Source: an uncultured Sulfurovum sp. (GTDB lineage: Bacteria; Campylobacterota; Campylobacteria; Campylobacterales; Sulfurovaceae). From it: a stretch of 64,000 nucleotides of DNA. Where the stretch lies: positions 1-64,000 of the forward strand of contig CACVAS010000047.1 in the NCBI GenBank assembly GCA_902727855.1. Reading direction: 5' to 3'. The notes under the pieces are model-generated. The model had not been told where the DNA came from, ran no database searches, and saw only the letters and a program-made list of their open reading frames with translations. A program made the translations under genes and the position numbers. Below, piece after piece: positions 1 to 7,927 of the stretch (positions are counted from its first letter, which is position 1; each line of letters begins with the position of its first letter).

Positions 1-135
1 GTGTCTTCTTTATCCTCTTCAGGCTCAGGAGATGGCTGTGGAGTTGTGTCTTCTTTATCCTCTTCAGGCTCAGGAGATGGCTGTGGAGTTGTGTCTTCTT
101 TATCCTCTTCAGGCTCAGGAGATGGCTTTGGCTCG
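1..135 (-). repeat. 45-bp in-frame tandem repeat, three near-identical copies
   Basis: The unit beginning gtgtcttctttatcctcttc occurs at 1-45, 46-90 and 91-135; the third copy diverges at its end. The unit is a multiple of three and codes a Pro-Glu-Asp-Lys spacer in the lipoprotein on the minus strand. It continues to the window edge, so the true copy number is unknown. Confidence 0.92.
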
Positions 136-497
136 TTTTTATTTATTGGTAAAGTACACTCATCATTTAATTTGTTATCTGCCTTAATAGCATTGTTGCA
201 AATACCTAAGTCTACACCTCCTAAATCATTTACTGCTCCATTCATGACGATGAATCCATTCTGTAAACCAGTACCTATATCATACGTAGGGTATCCGCCA
301 TTTACCATCACGTCAGTAGCTCGTGTTGTTCCAAAAGATACTCCATCTTTATACCATATTCTCATATCTACTCCTGCTATTTCAGGGGTGCTATTAGTAG
401 CTTCGGTTGTTTTCTCATCTTGACTATTATCATTCTTGCTACATCCTATAAAAGTAAGTATTGTCACTGATAAAGTCATCATTAGTAGTTTGTTCAT
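1..497 (-). CDS. Repeat-tailed lipoprotein (3' end outside window)
   Basis: Reading from an ATG at 497 gives a short charged start, a hydrophobic stretch and a lipobox ending FIGC, so the mature protein should be lipid-anchored at about Cys19. AAGGACAAAT lies directly before the ATG, the same leader as the lipoprotein gene starting at 62915. The middle (about residues 30-115) is a compact region with two cysteines. After it comes a Pro/Glu/Asp-rich tail of a 15-residue unit (PQPSPEPEEDKEDTT) that is still repeating at the window edge, so the stop codon is not visible. Such tails usually act as extended spacers on surface lipoproteins. No enzymatic family is recognised. It follows the pilus operon on the same strand after a 97-bp gap. 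A plus-strand reading through the same bases is only the serine-rich shadow of the repeat. Confidence 0.8.
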   Translation of the reverse strand, partial: MNKLLMMTLSVTILTFIGCSKNDNSQDEKTTEATNSTPEIAGVDMRIWYKDGVSFGTTRATDVMVNGGYPTYDIGTGLQNGFIVMNGAVNDLGGVDLGICNNAIKADNKLNDECTLPINKNEPKPSPEPEEDKEDTTPQPSPEPEEDKEDTTPQPSPEPEEDKED

Positions 498-594
498 ATT
501 TGTCCTTTTTTTGTTTATAAAAATATTATATCGTATAGTTTATGTTTTGTATGATTTTAATTTCCATTTATTTTAAAAGGATACGTATGAAATT

Positions 595-1332
595 TTATTC
601 ATTTCCAACATTATTCCCTCTTTGAAGTTGATAATACATACAATATTCACCATTAATAGCGTCTTTAGTTATTGTGGGCATAACTGTTTTTTCGACAGTT
701 AGGCATAACTCACCGTTTTCTTTTGCTGTCCAATAAAGTTTATTGGGGTCACTCGAAGACCTTATAAAACTAGCCCGTATTTTGTCCGCACTAAGTAGAA
801 ATTTAAAGGATGCCCAGTGTTTTCCACCAAGAAATGATATTTTTGCCATGTTGCTATCTGTAATAGATAATTCAACTTCTAAGCCATCTGCTTTCCCGTC
901 TATTCGATAAAAATTAATTTCATTGGCGGATAGTTTGGAATTTATGTGGGATGAAAGTAAATCTTTTTGTTGTGTTATGTCACGAAGCAGGTACCTATGT
1001 CCTATTTTCGTATTATCACCATAGATAAAACTTTGAATTTTACCACCAGATATTTCCTTATTCCCAAAGTCTATACCTCCAGAAAAAATAATGCCTTCAA
1101 TAATTGCTTCATCAGGAGGTGATGAGTTTTCTATAATTGTATTATACGTTTGTTTTTCCATGTCGCTACAACAAACACCATCACTTGACAATGATGATAT
1201 TTGTGCTGTGTAAGAAGTACTATCAGAAGAAGTACTTGCAGGTATATAATCTTGTAGACCACCATCTATTTTAATTGCATAAGCATCTGTAGCATATACA
1301 AAAAATATTAATATTTTTATTATATTAGTCAT
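595..1332 (-). CDS. Secreted protein of unknown function
   Basis: This 245-residue protein begins with a hydrophobic export signal ending near DAYA (about residue 19), so it is probably periplasmic or surface-exposed. The mature part has two adjacent cysteines (VCCSD, about residue 53) and two more near the C-terminus (ELCLT and EYCMYY), which suggests disulfides. No family is recognised. It lies 8 bp after the lipoprotein gene 1341-2237 and is probably co-transcribed with it at the end of the pilus locus. An adhesin or pilus-associated role is only a guess from position. Confidence 0.7.
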   Translation of the reverse strand: MTNIIKILIFFVYATDAYAIKIDGGLQDYIPASTSSDSTSYTAQISSLSSDGVCCSDMEKQTYNTIIENSSPPDEAIIEGIIFSGGIDFGNKEISGGKIQSFIYGDNTKIGHRYLLRDITQQKDLLSSHINSKLSANEINFYRIDGKADGLEVELSITDSNMAKISFLGGKHWASFKFLLSADKIRASFIRSSSDPNKLYWTAKENGELCLTVEKTVMPTITKDAINGEYCMYYQLQRGNNVGNE

Positions 1333-1340
1333 ATTTCTCC

Positions 1341-2237
1341 CTATAAAATATTATCACCTTTATCTGTCGGATCATTCTCTATTTGTGTTTCTTCTTCGAC
1401 ATCCTCATCTGCATCAACAGTAGTTATTTCAGAATCGTTGTCTTCTTCATCTGCATCAACAGTAGTTATTTCAGAATCGTTGTCTTCTTCATCTGCATCA
1501 ACAGTAGTTATTTCAGAATCGTTGTCTTCTTCTGTTTCTGTATCATTAACAGTTGTGTCCTCTTTTTTGGCAGGGTCAAAGACTTCTATATCAAATGCTT
1601 CTAAAGAAGATCGGTCTTGACCATTAAATAAACTTATCACAATATTCTCTGTTAATATTTCTTCGGATGGAGCCTTACCATATAATTCTCCTGTATTCCC
1701 ATTAAAAGAAGCCCAGTAAGGTTTGTTTGCAATACTGAAGACCATGGTGTTTGTTTGAAATTTTTTAGCCACATTAGGTCTAAATGAATAATTATCATTA
1801 ACTTTTATTTGAGTTGTAGGATTTCCACTAAGCATTGGAGCCTCACCATCACTTTCAACAAATATAACTATATTATATATTTTATAGTTTACATCTGAAG
1901 GATCTCCTAAGTGTAAGGCTATAACTTCTCTTCCATTGAAATTAGAGAAGGGGGTATATGTTACTGATTCACCTGCGAGTGACAATTTACCATTCTCGGG
2001 ATGTTTATCAATCGTTATTACTGTAACGCTTGAATCCGTTGTGTTGGTGGTTTCTGCTGTATCTGAATATTCTACAGTTTCTTCAATGGCGTTGGGTACA
2101 ACAGTAAATGTTATCGGTGTTTCTTCTTGTGTGTAAAGAGTATATTCTTGAGATGATGCATAGGCATCATCCTCTGTTCCACTCCCACAACCTATAAACA
2201 AGAGACTTGTGATCAGTAAAGCTACGTACATTTTCAT
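1341..2237 (-). CDS. Ig/cadherin-like lipoprotein with acidic repeat tail
   Basis: The N-terminus has a lipoprotein signal with lipobox FIGC (Cys17). Residues about 30-130 look like a cadherin-type bacterial Ig domain: an ITFTV start, then DKHPENGKLSLAGESVTYTP and a DVNYKIYNIVIFVE end strand. Residues about 132-220 match the putative Ig (He_PIG) pattern, with PYWASFNGNTGELYGKAPSE followed by an IEVFD end. The tail has three identical 14-residue units (DADEEDNDSEITTV) and is strongly acidic. It is therefore probably a lipid-anchored, Ca-binding or adhesive surface protein. A 48-bp gap separates it from the upstream secreted-protein pair. The layout resembles that of the lipoprotein at 1-497, a lipid anchor plus a repeat tail, but the sequences are unrelated. 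Confidence 0.78.
   Translation of the reverse strand: MKMYVALLITSLLFIGCGSGTEDDAYASSQEYTLYTQEETPITFTVVPNAIEETVEYSDTAETTNTTDSSVTVITIDKHPENGKLSLAGESVTYTPFSNFNGREVIALHLGDPSDVNYKIYNIVIFVESDGEAPMLSGNPTTQIKVNDNYSFRPNVAKKFQTNTMVFSIANKPYWASFNGNTGELYGKAPSEEILTENIVISLFNGQDRSSLEAFDIEVFDPAKKEDTTVNDTETEEDNDSEITTVDADEEDNDSEITTVDADEEDNDSEITTVDADEDVEEETQIENDPTDKGDNIL
1405..1530 (-). repeat. Three perfect 42-bp tandem repeats inside lipoprotein gene
   Basis: Identical copies lie at 1405-1446, 1447-1488 and 1489-1530. The unit is in frame (14 residues), so copy-number change would alter tail length without a frameshift. Perfect identity at DNA level indicates recent or ongoing slippage or unequal exchange. Confidence 0.95.
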
Positions 2238-2285
2238 TAATTTTCCTTTGATGTATTTGTAATATTGTATCTAAAAATATAGCTC

Positions 2286-2864
2286 CTATTCACAATATTG
2301 TTTTATATTAATATTCATGTTACTATTGCTACCACCCGTAAAAATACTGTTAGAAAAATATACATATTTTTTTCTGTCATAAAGAGGTCTATATTCTAAC
2401 GTGTACTCCACTTTTCCAGAACTCACTTGATTTTTACTCAATATGGAACTGTCCTCAGAATACATTCCTACAACGACACCACATATCGCCCATTCTGTCG
2501 CAGATGAATCTTCAATAACAACTTGTTTAGATACAGGAATCATAGGTATTGATGTATTATTTTGAAAAGGTGTTGTATTACTTTTGTCTGTAAGTTTAAT
2601 CATTCCTATTTGTGTTTGTATTTTTACTGAAGCATTTGTACATTGTATCTTCTTAATTTTTTCGCATCTTAACCGTAAATTTTCTCCCGCGACCCTATAG
2701 GTTTTTGATGATATTGTATTGGAAAGTGCACTGTTGTACAATACTATACTTTGTGTAGAAGCAAGTGAATTCTTTATATTATCATATTCTTTTGGGAGTT
2801 GAATAACGACACTCTCTAAATATGAAACCACAAAAATGATTGGTAAAATATAGTTGAGTATCAT
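2286..2864 (-). CDS. Secreted disulfide-type protein, paralogue of 2861-3418
   Basis: This 192-residue protein has a hydrophobic N-terminal export segment. It aligns by eye with the product of 2861-3418: a conserved LxxxYDNI-like start, an RCEKIKKIQC block (upstream copy RCAIVPKISC), a WAICGVVVGM block (upstream copy WEVCAVALGG), and a cysteine one residue from the C-terminus. The four conserved cysteines suggest two disulfides in an exported protein. Its start overlaps the stop of the upstream gene by 4 bp, so the two are translationally coupled. No function is recognised. A role linked to the pilus tip or outer membrane is only suggested by location downstream of the PilV-like gene. Confidence 0.72.
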   Translation of the reverse strand: MILNYILPIIFVVSYLESVVIQLPKEYDNIKNSLASTQSIVLYNSALSNTISSKTYRVAGENLRLRCEKIKKIQCTNASVKIQTQIGMIKLTDKSNTTPFQNNTSIPMIPVSKQVVIEDSSATEWAICGVVVGMYSEDSSILSKNQVSSGKVEYTLEYRPLYDRKKYVYFSNSIFTGGSNSNMNINIKQYCE

Positions 2865-3418
2865 CTACATACCTGGTGAGTATTAATGAGCATATAGCTG
2901 TTATTGTGACCTCTTAGGGAAGCAGAAGCATTGGAGAAAAAGTAAAAAAGTTTTCTGTATAGGTTTGCCTTGAAATCATGTGTTATAGTTGTGACACCAT
3001 CATTCCCCACAGATGATACAAGCTCAGATTTATCCCATGTTACACCACCTAGTGCAACCGCACAAACCTCCCATGTTGTCACGAACTCTTGTGTATAAAC
3101 AGAAGTGTCATAAGGGATAACAAGTTCATTATGAACATCTTCTCTTAGTGAGATAGATGACATTGCTACATTTATAAATGAAGATAAAGGGCTTTTGCAA
3201 GATATTTTTGGCACAATGGCACATCTTCCTTTCAGTGTTTGATTGCCTATTGTAATGGTTCTTGATGAAGCAGATAGGGAAGAAGCATTTGTTATCATAA
3301 CAGTATTCGATGACTTTACTTCTTGTAATAAGTTATCAAAAGAAGTAGGGATAACATATTCAGCTGCGTAAATATTAATATAAGTGAATATAGATATTAG
3401 TAATAATATTTTTTTCAT
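2861..3418 (-). CDS. Secreted disulfide-type protein, paralogue of 2286-2864
   Basis: This 185-residue protein has a clear signal peptide (MKKILLLISIFTYINIYA). It shares cysteine spacing and short blocks with the next gene downstream: GRCAIVPKISC, a WEVCA motif and a final VCR. It lies 13 bp after the PilV-like gene in the same operon. The pair looks like an old tandem duplication of an exported protein whose family I do not recognise. Confidence 0.72.
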   Translation of the reverse strand: MKKILLLISIFTYINIYAAEYVIPTSFDNLLQEVKSSNTVMITNASSLSASSRTITIGNQTLKGRCAIVPKISCKSPLSSFINVAMSSISLREDVHNELVIPYDTSVYTQEFVTTWEVCAVALGGVTWDKSELVSSVGNDGVTTITHDFKANLYRKLFYFFSNASASLRGHNNSYMLINTHQVCR

Positions 3419-3431
3419 TAGATGGGTCCTT

Positions 3432-4610
3432 TTAAAAACTAATAATCATTCGACTGTATTCAGGAGAATTATTGCTTAAAAGTTCTCTAGGTTGAATATA
3501 TAGTGCAGCTGTATAAGGTGGGTTTCCAATGGTAAAGTAGTCATCTTTTGGATATGTAGGCATTGAAATAGAACAGGTTCTAAGATTACTCCCAGCAGTA
3601 CAATTGTTTACAATCGGATGGATGAACAATTCATTATTAAATCCATCAACTGCATATTGCTTATCCCCATTCAGTAAGTTGTTTATGAGATTCAATGTGA
3701 ATTCCCCTCTCTTGCTGCCTGTAGGTAACCAAAAATTTGAATTTTTCATATTAGTGCAGCCAGTAGTACAGTTATGTGTTCTTACTTTTGTAGTGTCTTT
3801 ACCAAAAGCAGTATAATACCAAGGAACAAATCCATCATCTATACTATTAAGTCCATTAGGTGAAGTATTAGATAGTTCTTTTAGCATTTTAGAGTTGCTG
3901 TATGCTCTCAATGCCGATCTTACAGTATTCATCTTTCTAAGTGAATAGTTCTTTCTATGTGAGTATATTTCTTCTAATGAAAAGATGAAAGTTTGATCCG
4001 TGTATGCAACATCAGTCACTATCCCTGATGCTGATTCTCTTTTATATTTAACATGTACGGAAGGTGCTTCTTGAGGATCTATATTTGAGCCAATATTGAT
4101 ACCTAATGTACTACTGTACCCAAGCGTAAAATTTAAGCCTATTAATTTAGGGCAATATAAGTCAAGTTGCGTAGAAACTGTTTCTGGGTTTTTTTTACAT
4201 ATTTTTTTGAAATTAGCAACTATATTTTCAATAAGTCTATTTTTTTCAGTAGTAGATAGACTGTTCTTATCCAAGTTGAATCGCAGAATATTGGTTGCAA
4301 CATATGTTGGTAAAGGAGAAGTATTGTTCATCTTCGTTCCTCCCCATGACCAAGTACTTTTAGCTGTTGAAATATCATCTTGAGCAACAGTCTCATAGGC
4401 ATTTAGTATTTGTATGAAACTTTGTTTAATGCCCCCTTCCATAATGTCAAAAAACTCTAATTCCTTTTTAACATTATGCATTTCTTTGGCATCTTTTAGA
4501 TTATAGTTTAAGGCGGCAATCAATAGAGAAATAATAATAGTCGCAAATAGTACCTCCATTAAAGCGAATGCTTTTCTTTTTTGTAAAAAGTTATTTGGAT
4601 TCAATGTCAT
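3432..4610 (-). CDS. Large PilV-like minor prepilin
   Basis: Near the N-terminus, KRKAFALMEVLFATIIISLL is a class III prepilin signal: positive residues, Ala at -1, Phe at +1, Glu at +5, then a long hydrophobic helix. Ala rather than Gly at the cleavage position is less common but tolerated by prepilin peptidases. The 392-residue length and position after the PilO-like gene fit PilV of IncI-type thin pili, the tip or minor pilin that binds recipients. The mature part has several cysteine pairs (CTTGC, CTAG...CS). There is no shufflon-like inverted repeat array at its 3' end. The start overlaps the PilO-like gene by 20 bp. Confidence 0.75.
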   Translation of the reverse strand: MTLNPNNFLQKRKAFALMEVLFATIIISLLIAALNYNLKDAKEMHNVKKELEFFDIMEGGIKQSFIQILNAYETVAQDDISTAKSTWSWGGTKMNNTSPLPTYVATNILRFNLDKNSLSTTEKNRLIENIVANFKKICKKNPETVSTQLDLYCPKLIGLNFTLGYSSTLGINIGSNIDPQEAPSVHVKYKRESASGIVTDVAYTDQTFIFSLEEIYSHRKNYSLRKMNTVRSALRAYSNSKMLKELSNTSPNGLNSIDDGFVPWYYTAFGKDTTKVRTHNCTTGCTNMKNSNFWLPTGSKRGEFTLNLINNLLNGDKQYAVDGFNNELFIHPIVNNCTAGSNLRTCSISMPTYPKDDYFTIGNPPYTAALYIQPRELLSNNSPEYSRMIISF

Positions 4611-5718
4611 TCCTTAATATGGCTTCTATTCTAAACCGTGTTTCTGTAAGCATTAGTGATTTAATTGTTAAAGGACAATGTTCAATACTCTTTTGTACCT
4701 CTTTTATAATTGTACTTCCACTTGTCTTATCAATAATAAATTCTATACTTCTGTCTTCTCTTTTTGTAGGTATTGTATCTTCCGTTAGGATGAGTGTTTC
4801 TTCTAGGCACTGTTTTGTCAGAATAAGGTTTTGTTTGCTGTACTCAGATAAATTTCTTTCATCGGTGTTTATTGTTTTTGTAACAACTTTACCATACACA
4901 GTATTTTCCTCTGTATGCTCTTTTAATGTAAACCCAACACCTGCGAATGTTTGCTCTAATAGAATTTCTATGAGAGCCGTATAGCCTCCTCTTTTAGGAA
5001 ACTCTGAACCTGGGTAATACCAAATATTTTTTTCTTCATCATAAATTGGCTCAACTCTTGGAATCATTTCAATTCTACTTAAATTAAAACCGACAATGCG
5101 GGTTCTATTAATTTTATCTATTGATAAAGAATACGAGGCTATCTCTTTATTTAGAATATCGATAGTCTGCTTAGAAATTAAATTTAATAAATAGGTATTC
5201 TCTGTCTTTGATAGTGGAGCATGATATGGTTTAGGCGGTTTCTTTTTGATGTCACTTTGAAAAATTACATATAATAAAGTGCCAAGAATAGCCATAAGAA
5301 AGAGTAGTAACAGTATGTTTTTAAGATGTTTTTTCCCATAAATACTTTTTAATTCTTTTGGAGACTCCAATATCACTTCGGCAGAATCGAAATTAAAGTG
5401 GGCTTCACTCAAACTGGCGACAGATTCTTGACTCGCATTTTTATCTACAGGTAATATGTCTATCTCAATAGTATCATCATTTGATTCAAAAAGATATAAT
5501 GAGTTTCTTTTTTTATCATGGTAATACCGTTTATTCCCTTTTCCACTTATTGCGAATAAAATAAGGTATGCGAAATCTTGTCTTAATGAGGATTTAACCT
5601 TCTCAGAAAAACAAATATAATAGATAGAACCATCGAATTCTATTTTTTCTAATGGCGTATCACAGTTTTCTTTTGTTTCAAGTACACTTGCGATAATTTT
5701 AGATCGATCCATGTTCAC
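4591..5718 (-). CDS. PilO-like bitopic pilus assembly protein
   Basis: This 375-residue protein has a cytoplasmic N-domain (about 1-130), one transmembrane helix (about 133-153, HLKNILLLLFLMAILGTLLY) and a large periplasmic C-domain. That architecture matches PilO of IncI pili, an inner-membrane platform protein of similar length. Direct sequence similarity is not obvious to me, so the call rests on layout and on position between the PilP-like and PilV-like genes. Two periplasmic cysteines (KQCLEE, EHCPLT) may pair. Confidence 0.55.
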   Translation of the reverse strand: MNMDRSKIIASVLETKENCDTPLEKIEFDGSIYYICFSEKVKSSLRQDFAYLILFAISGKGNKRYYHDKKRNSLYLFESNDDTIEIDILPVDKNASQESVASLSEAHFNFDSAEVILESPKELKSIYGKKHLKNILLLLFLMAILGTLLYVIFQSDIKKKPPKPYHAPLSKTENTYLLNLISKQTIDILNKEIASYSLSIDKINRTRIVGFNLSRIEMIPRVEPIYDEEKNIWYYPGSEFPKRGGYTALIEILLEQTFAGVGFTLKEHTEENTVYGKVVTKTINTDERNLSEYSKQNLILTKQCLEETLILTEDTIPTKREDRSIEFIIDKTSGSTIIKEVQKSIEHCPLTIKSLMLTETRFRIEAILRNDIESK

Positions 5719-5728
5719 TCCAATCTTT

Positions 5729-6193
5729 CTATATAGATATTTTTCTTATATTTGTTTGAACAAATGAATCAGTAATTTTGTCTATTTTCTCACCTGTTAC
5801 GTTTATGGTTGAACCTTCTTTGAACTCGCCTGCCGATGTAATAAGTATACATACACCCTTTAAGCAACTTGTTCCATATATTGTAAATGGTATAGGTGTA
5901 CTGATATGGTTAGAAATGTTGCCTTCTACGGTTAAATCCATCAAATCTATTGTTTCTTCAATAACATCTTGATTTGGACTTTCGTTTTTTGACTGGAGTG
6001 CAATTTCTAAATTTATTTTATCTTGAGCTGCTTTTTTGAGTTTTTCATCTCGTTTCTTTTTTTTCTCTTCAACAAAAGATAAAAATATTCTATCTATATC
6101 TTGTTCATTGAGAGATGTAGTGTTTTTATCATCTGCATATGCAATGCTTAATCCTAGAATCAGTATTATGTATATTTTTAACATAGTTTGCAT
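5729..6193 (-). CDS. PilP-like periplasmic pilus protein
   Basis: This 154-residue protein has a signal peptide ending near SIAYA, then a Lys/Glu-rich helical stretch (KKKKRDEKLKKAAQ). A small C-terminal beta domain, about residues 95-150, reads TIYGTSCLKGVCILITSAGE...GEKIDKITDSFVQ. The last part has the form of PilP/GspC-like HR domains (short strands, gly-rich turn, then a residue pattern for gating contacts with the secretin). It abuts the secretin gene with no gap, as expected for a secretin partner. The two Cys residues five apart could form a disulfide. Confidence 0.6.
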   Translation of the reverse strand: MQTMLKIYIILILGLSIAYADDKNTTSLNEQDIDRIFLSFVEEKKKKRDEKLKKAAQDKINLEIALQSKNESPNQDVIEETIDLMDLTVEGNISNHISTPIPFTIYGTSCLKGVCILITSAGEFKEGSTINVTGEKIDKITDSFVQTNIRKISI

Positions 6194-7870
6194 CTAAAAG
6201 CCTTTAAGTTTTTCAGGTGTGATAATGATTAAAAATTCTGAAGAGTTTCCTTGTTTGGCTTTAGATCCAAACAAACTACCAAAGTTTTTATTTTGTATAA
6301 GTAGAGGCATTCCTTCACCCTCTGATTGATTCTCTGACATCTTTAGACCCGTAAGTACTACACTATTTCCATTTTTAACGGATGCAGGCATTTGTATTTT
6401 ATTAATTGCAATTCTTGGAAGAATATATTCTCCTCCATTTACATTGAATTGTTTATCTCCTAAGTATGAAGATATTGTTATATCTGTGGCTAAATTAATA
6501 CTGTCTCCACTAAAAGTAGGAACAATCGAGATTACCATGCCAGCTTCAGCAACCTTCGCTTCTGTTACAACCTCTGATGAGCCTTGGTTCTGAACAACCG
6601 AAGTTGTAACATAAGGAATTTGTTCTACGGCCTTAAATGTTGTAATTACACCACCTCTAGCTTGTGTTCTAAATTCTTTGACAATTTTTGTTGAACCAAA
6701 CTTTTCGAGAACTCTAATGAGTTGTTTTTTGTTATTTGAAATTCCTCCCAGACTGAAACCTCCTGAAATTGTATCAGCATAACTCATACCACCTGTTAAT
6801 GATCTCATGTCAAATTGCTTACCAATTTGTTCTATAGCAACATTCCAATCTATACCAGAATTAAATTCATTATTCACATCAATTCTAATGATACTAACCT
6901 TTAGTTTGATAGATTTCTGATATTTAACTTCATTATTAATTAATTCTTTTATTTCTCCAATATAATTAGGTCTATCTGTCACTACTATATATCCTCTGTT
7001 AGATATATACGCTGTACCTTCGGAGGAAAGATGTGTTTTTATAAAAGATGTAAATTCTTCTTTAAACTTTTCCTGTAATGTTAATGATGTACCTTGCGAG
7101 TTTCCTTCACCAATACCTGTTCCTGAAGAGCTAAAACTTACATCATAGTAAGAGGGGATTTCTACATTTATTGTTTTATAGTCACTTACAGTAATTTTCT
7201 TGTTGTTTGATACTGTTAAGTCAAGGTTGGTGTTTTTTGCAAATAGCCTAAGTGCTTCATTTGTGTCACACCCATTGTATAAAAAAGATACTTTATGTAT
7301 TTCTTTTGGCATGCCTGTTTGTGTTGAATTTTCAATTTTAGCTTTTTCATATTTGTAATCGAAAGAAAAACTATAATCGTATCTTCTACTAAAATGTTTA
7401 AACACATCATCTTTAGGTACATCTACTAGAGATATGGATACCGTTGGTTTCCCTTTGCATTGTAGAACAGGGATATAAACTTCAACTATCTTCTTGTTTA
7501 TTACAGTTATTAAGCCATCTTTATAGGCATATTTTACACCAGTTTGATCATAAATATTTGAGAAGAGTTCAGATAATGTGCCATTAAAGTTTAATGTAAC
7601 TTTATATTTATTACTAGGTCTAAAGCTTGTGTCAAAGTGTATATTTTTTGACCGTGCTATATTTTTAACAACATTATAAATACTTTTATTTTGAGGGTGA
7701 ATTGATACTCTTTGATCCATTAGGGAATGATTCATTTTTGTTGCAAGATAGGATTTTTCTTGATAAAGTAATCTGTCCTTATCTTTAGTTAGAGCAGTAG
7801 CATCTTTTGTAATACTACTACACCCTCCAAATGCTAATATTATCCCTATAAGTAGTATGTATTTGTTCAT
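6194..7870 (-). CDS. pilN: PilN-like lipoprotein secretin
   Basis: This 558-residue protein has a lipobox (LAFGGCSS, Cys17) and N-domains with the usual short alpha/beta repeats. The C-terminal half fits the secretin pore domain: a VVTEAKVAEAGMVISIVPTF-type stretch, the VVLTGLK motif, and a SSEFLIIITPEKLKG end typical of secretins. Length and lipidation match PilN of IncI thin pili. It would form the outer-membrane ring through which the pilus passes. A Gly/Ser-rich loop (SSSGTGIGEGNSQGTSLT) sits before the N3-like region. Confidence 0.88.
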   Translation of the reverse strand: MNKYILLIGIILAFGGCSSITKDATALTKDKDRLLYQEKSYLATKMNHSLMDQRVSIHPQNKSIYNVVKNIARSKNIHFDTSFRPSNKYKVTLNFNGTLSELFSNIYDQTGVKYAYKDGLITVINKKIVEVYIPVLQCKGKPTVSISLVDVPKDDVFKHFSRRYDYSFSFDYKYEKAKIENSTQTGMPKEIHKVSFLYNGCDTNEALRLFAKNTNLDLTVSNNKKITVSDYKTINVEIPSYYDVSFSSSGTGIGEGNSQGTSLTLQEKFKEEFTSFIKTHLSSEGTAYISNRGYIVVTDRPNYIGEIKELINNEVKYQKSIKLKVSIIRIDVNNEFNSGIDWNVAIEQIGKQFDMRSLTGGMSYADTISGGFSLGGISNNKKQLIRVLEKFGSTKIVKEFRTQARGGVITTFKAVEQIPYVTTSVVQNQGSSEVVTEAKVAEAGMVISIVPTFSGDSINLATDITISSYLGDKQFNVNGGEYILPRIAINKIQMPASVKNGNSVVLTGLKMSENQSEGEGMPLLIQNKNFGSLFGSKAKQGNSSEFLIIITPEKLKGF

Positions 7871-7927
7871 ATTTTCTCCTCGTGTATGTATATGGTGTGT
7901 ATTATATCAATATTTTTATCTTAGCTG

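Noticed and set aside
1..423. Open plus-strand reading rich in Ser/Gly
   Set aside because: It is the complement of the lipoprotein repeat; the minus strand has a start, ribosome-binding site and lipobox.
1405..1530. Regular 42-bp repeats as CRISPR
   Set aside because: There are no spacers; units abut directly and code in frame.
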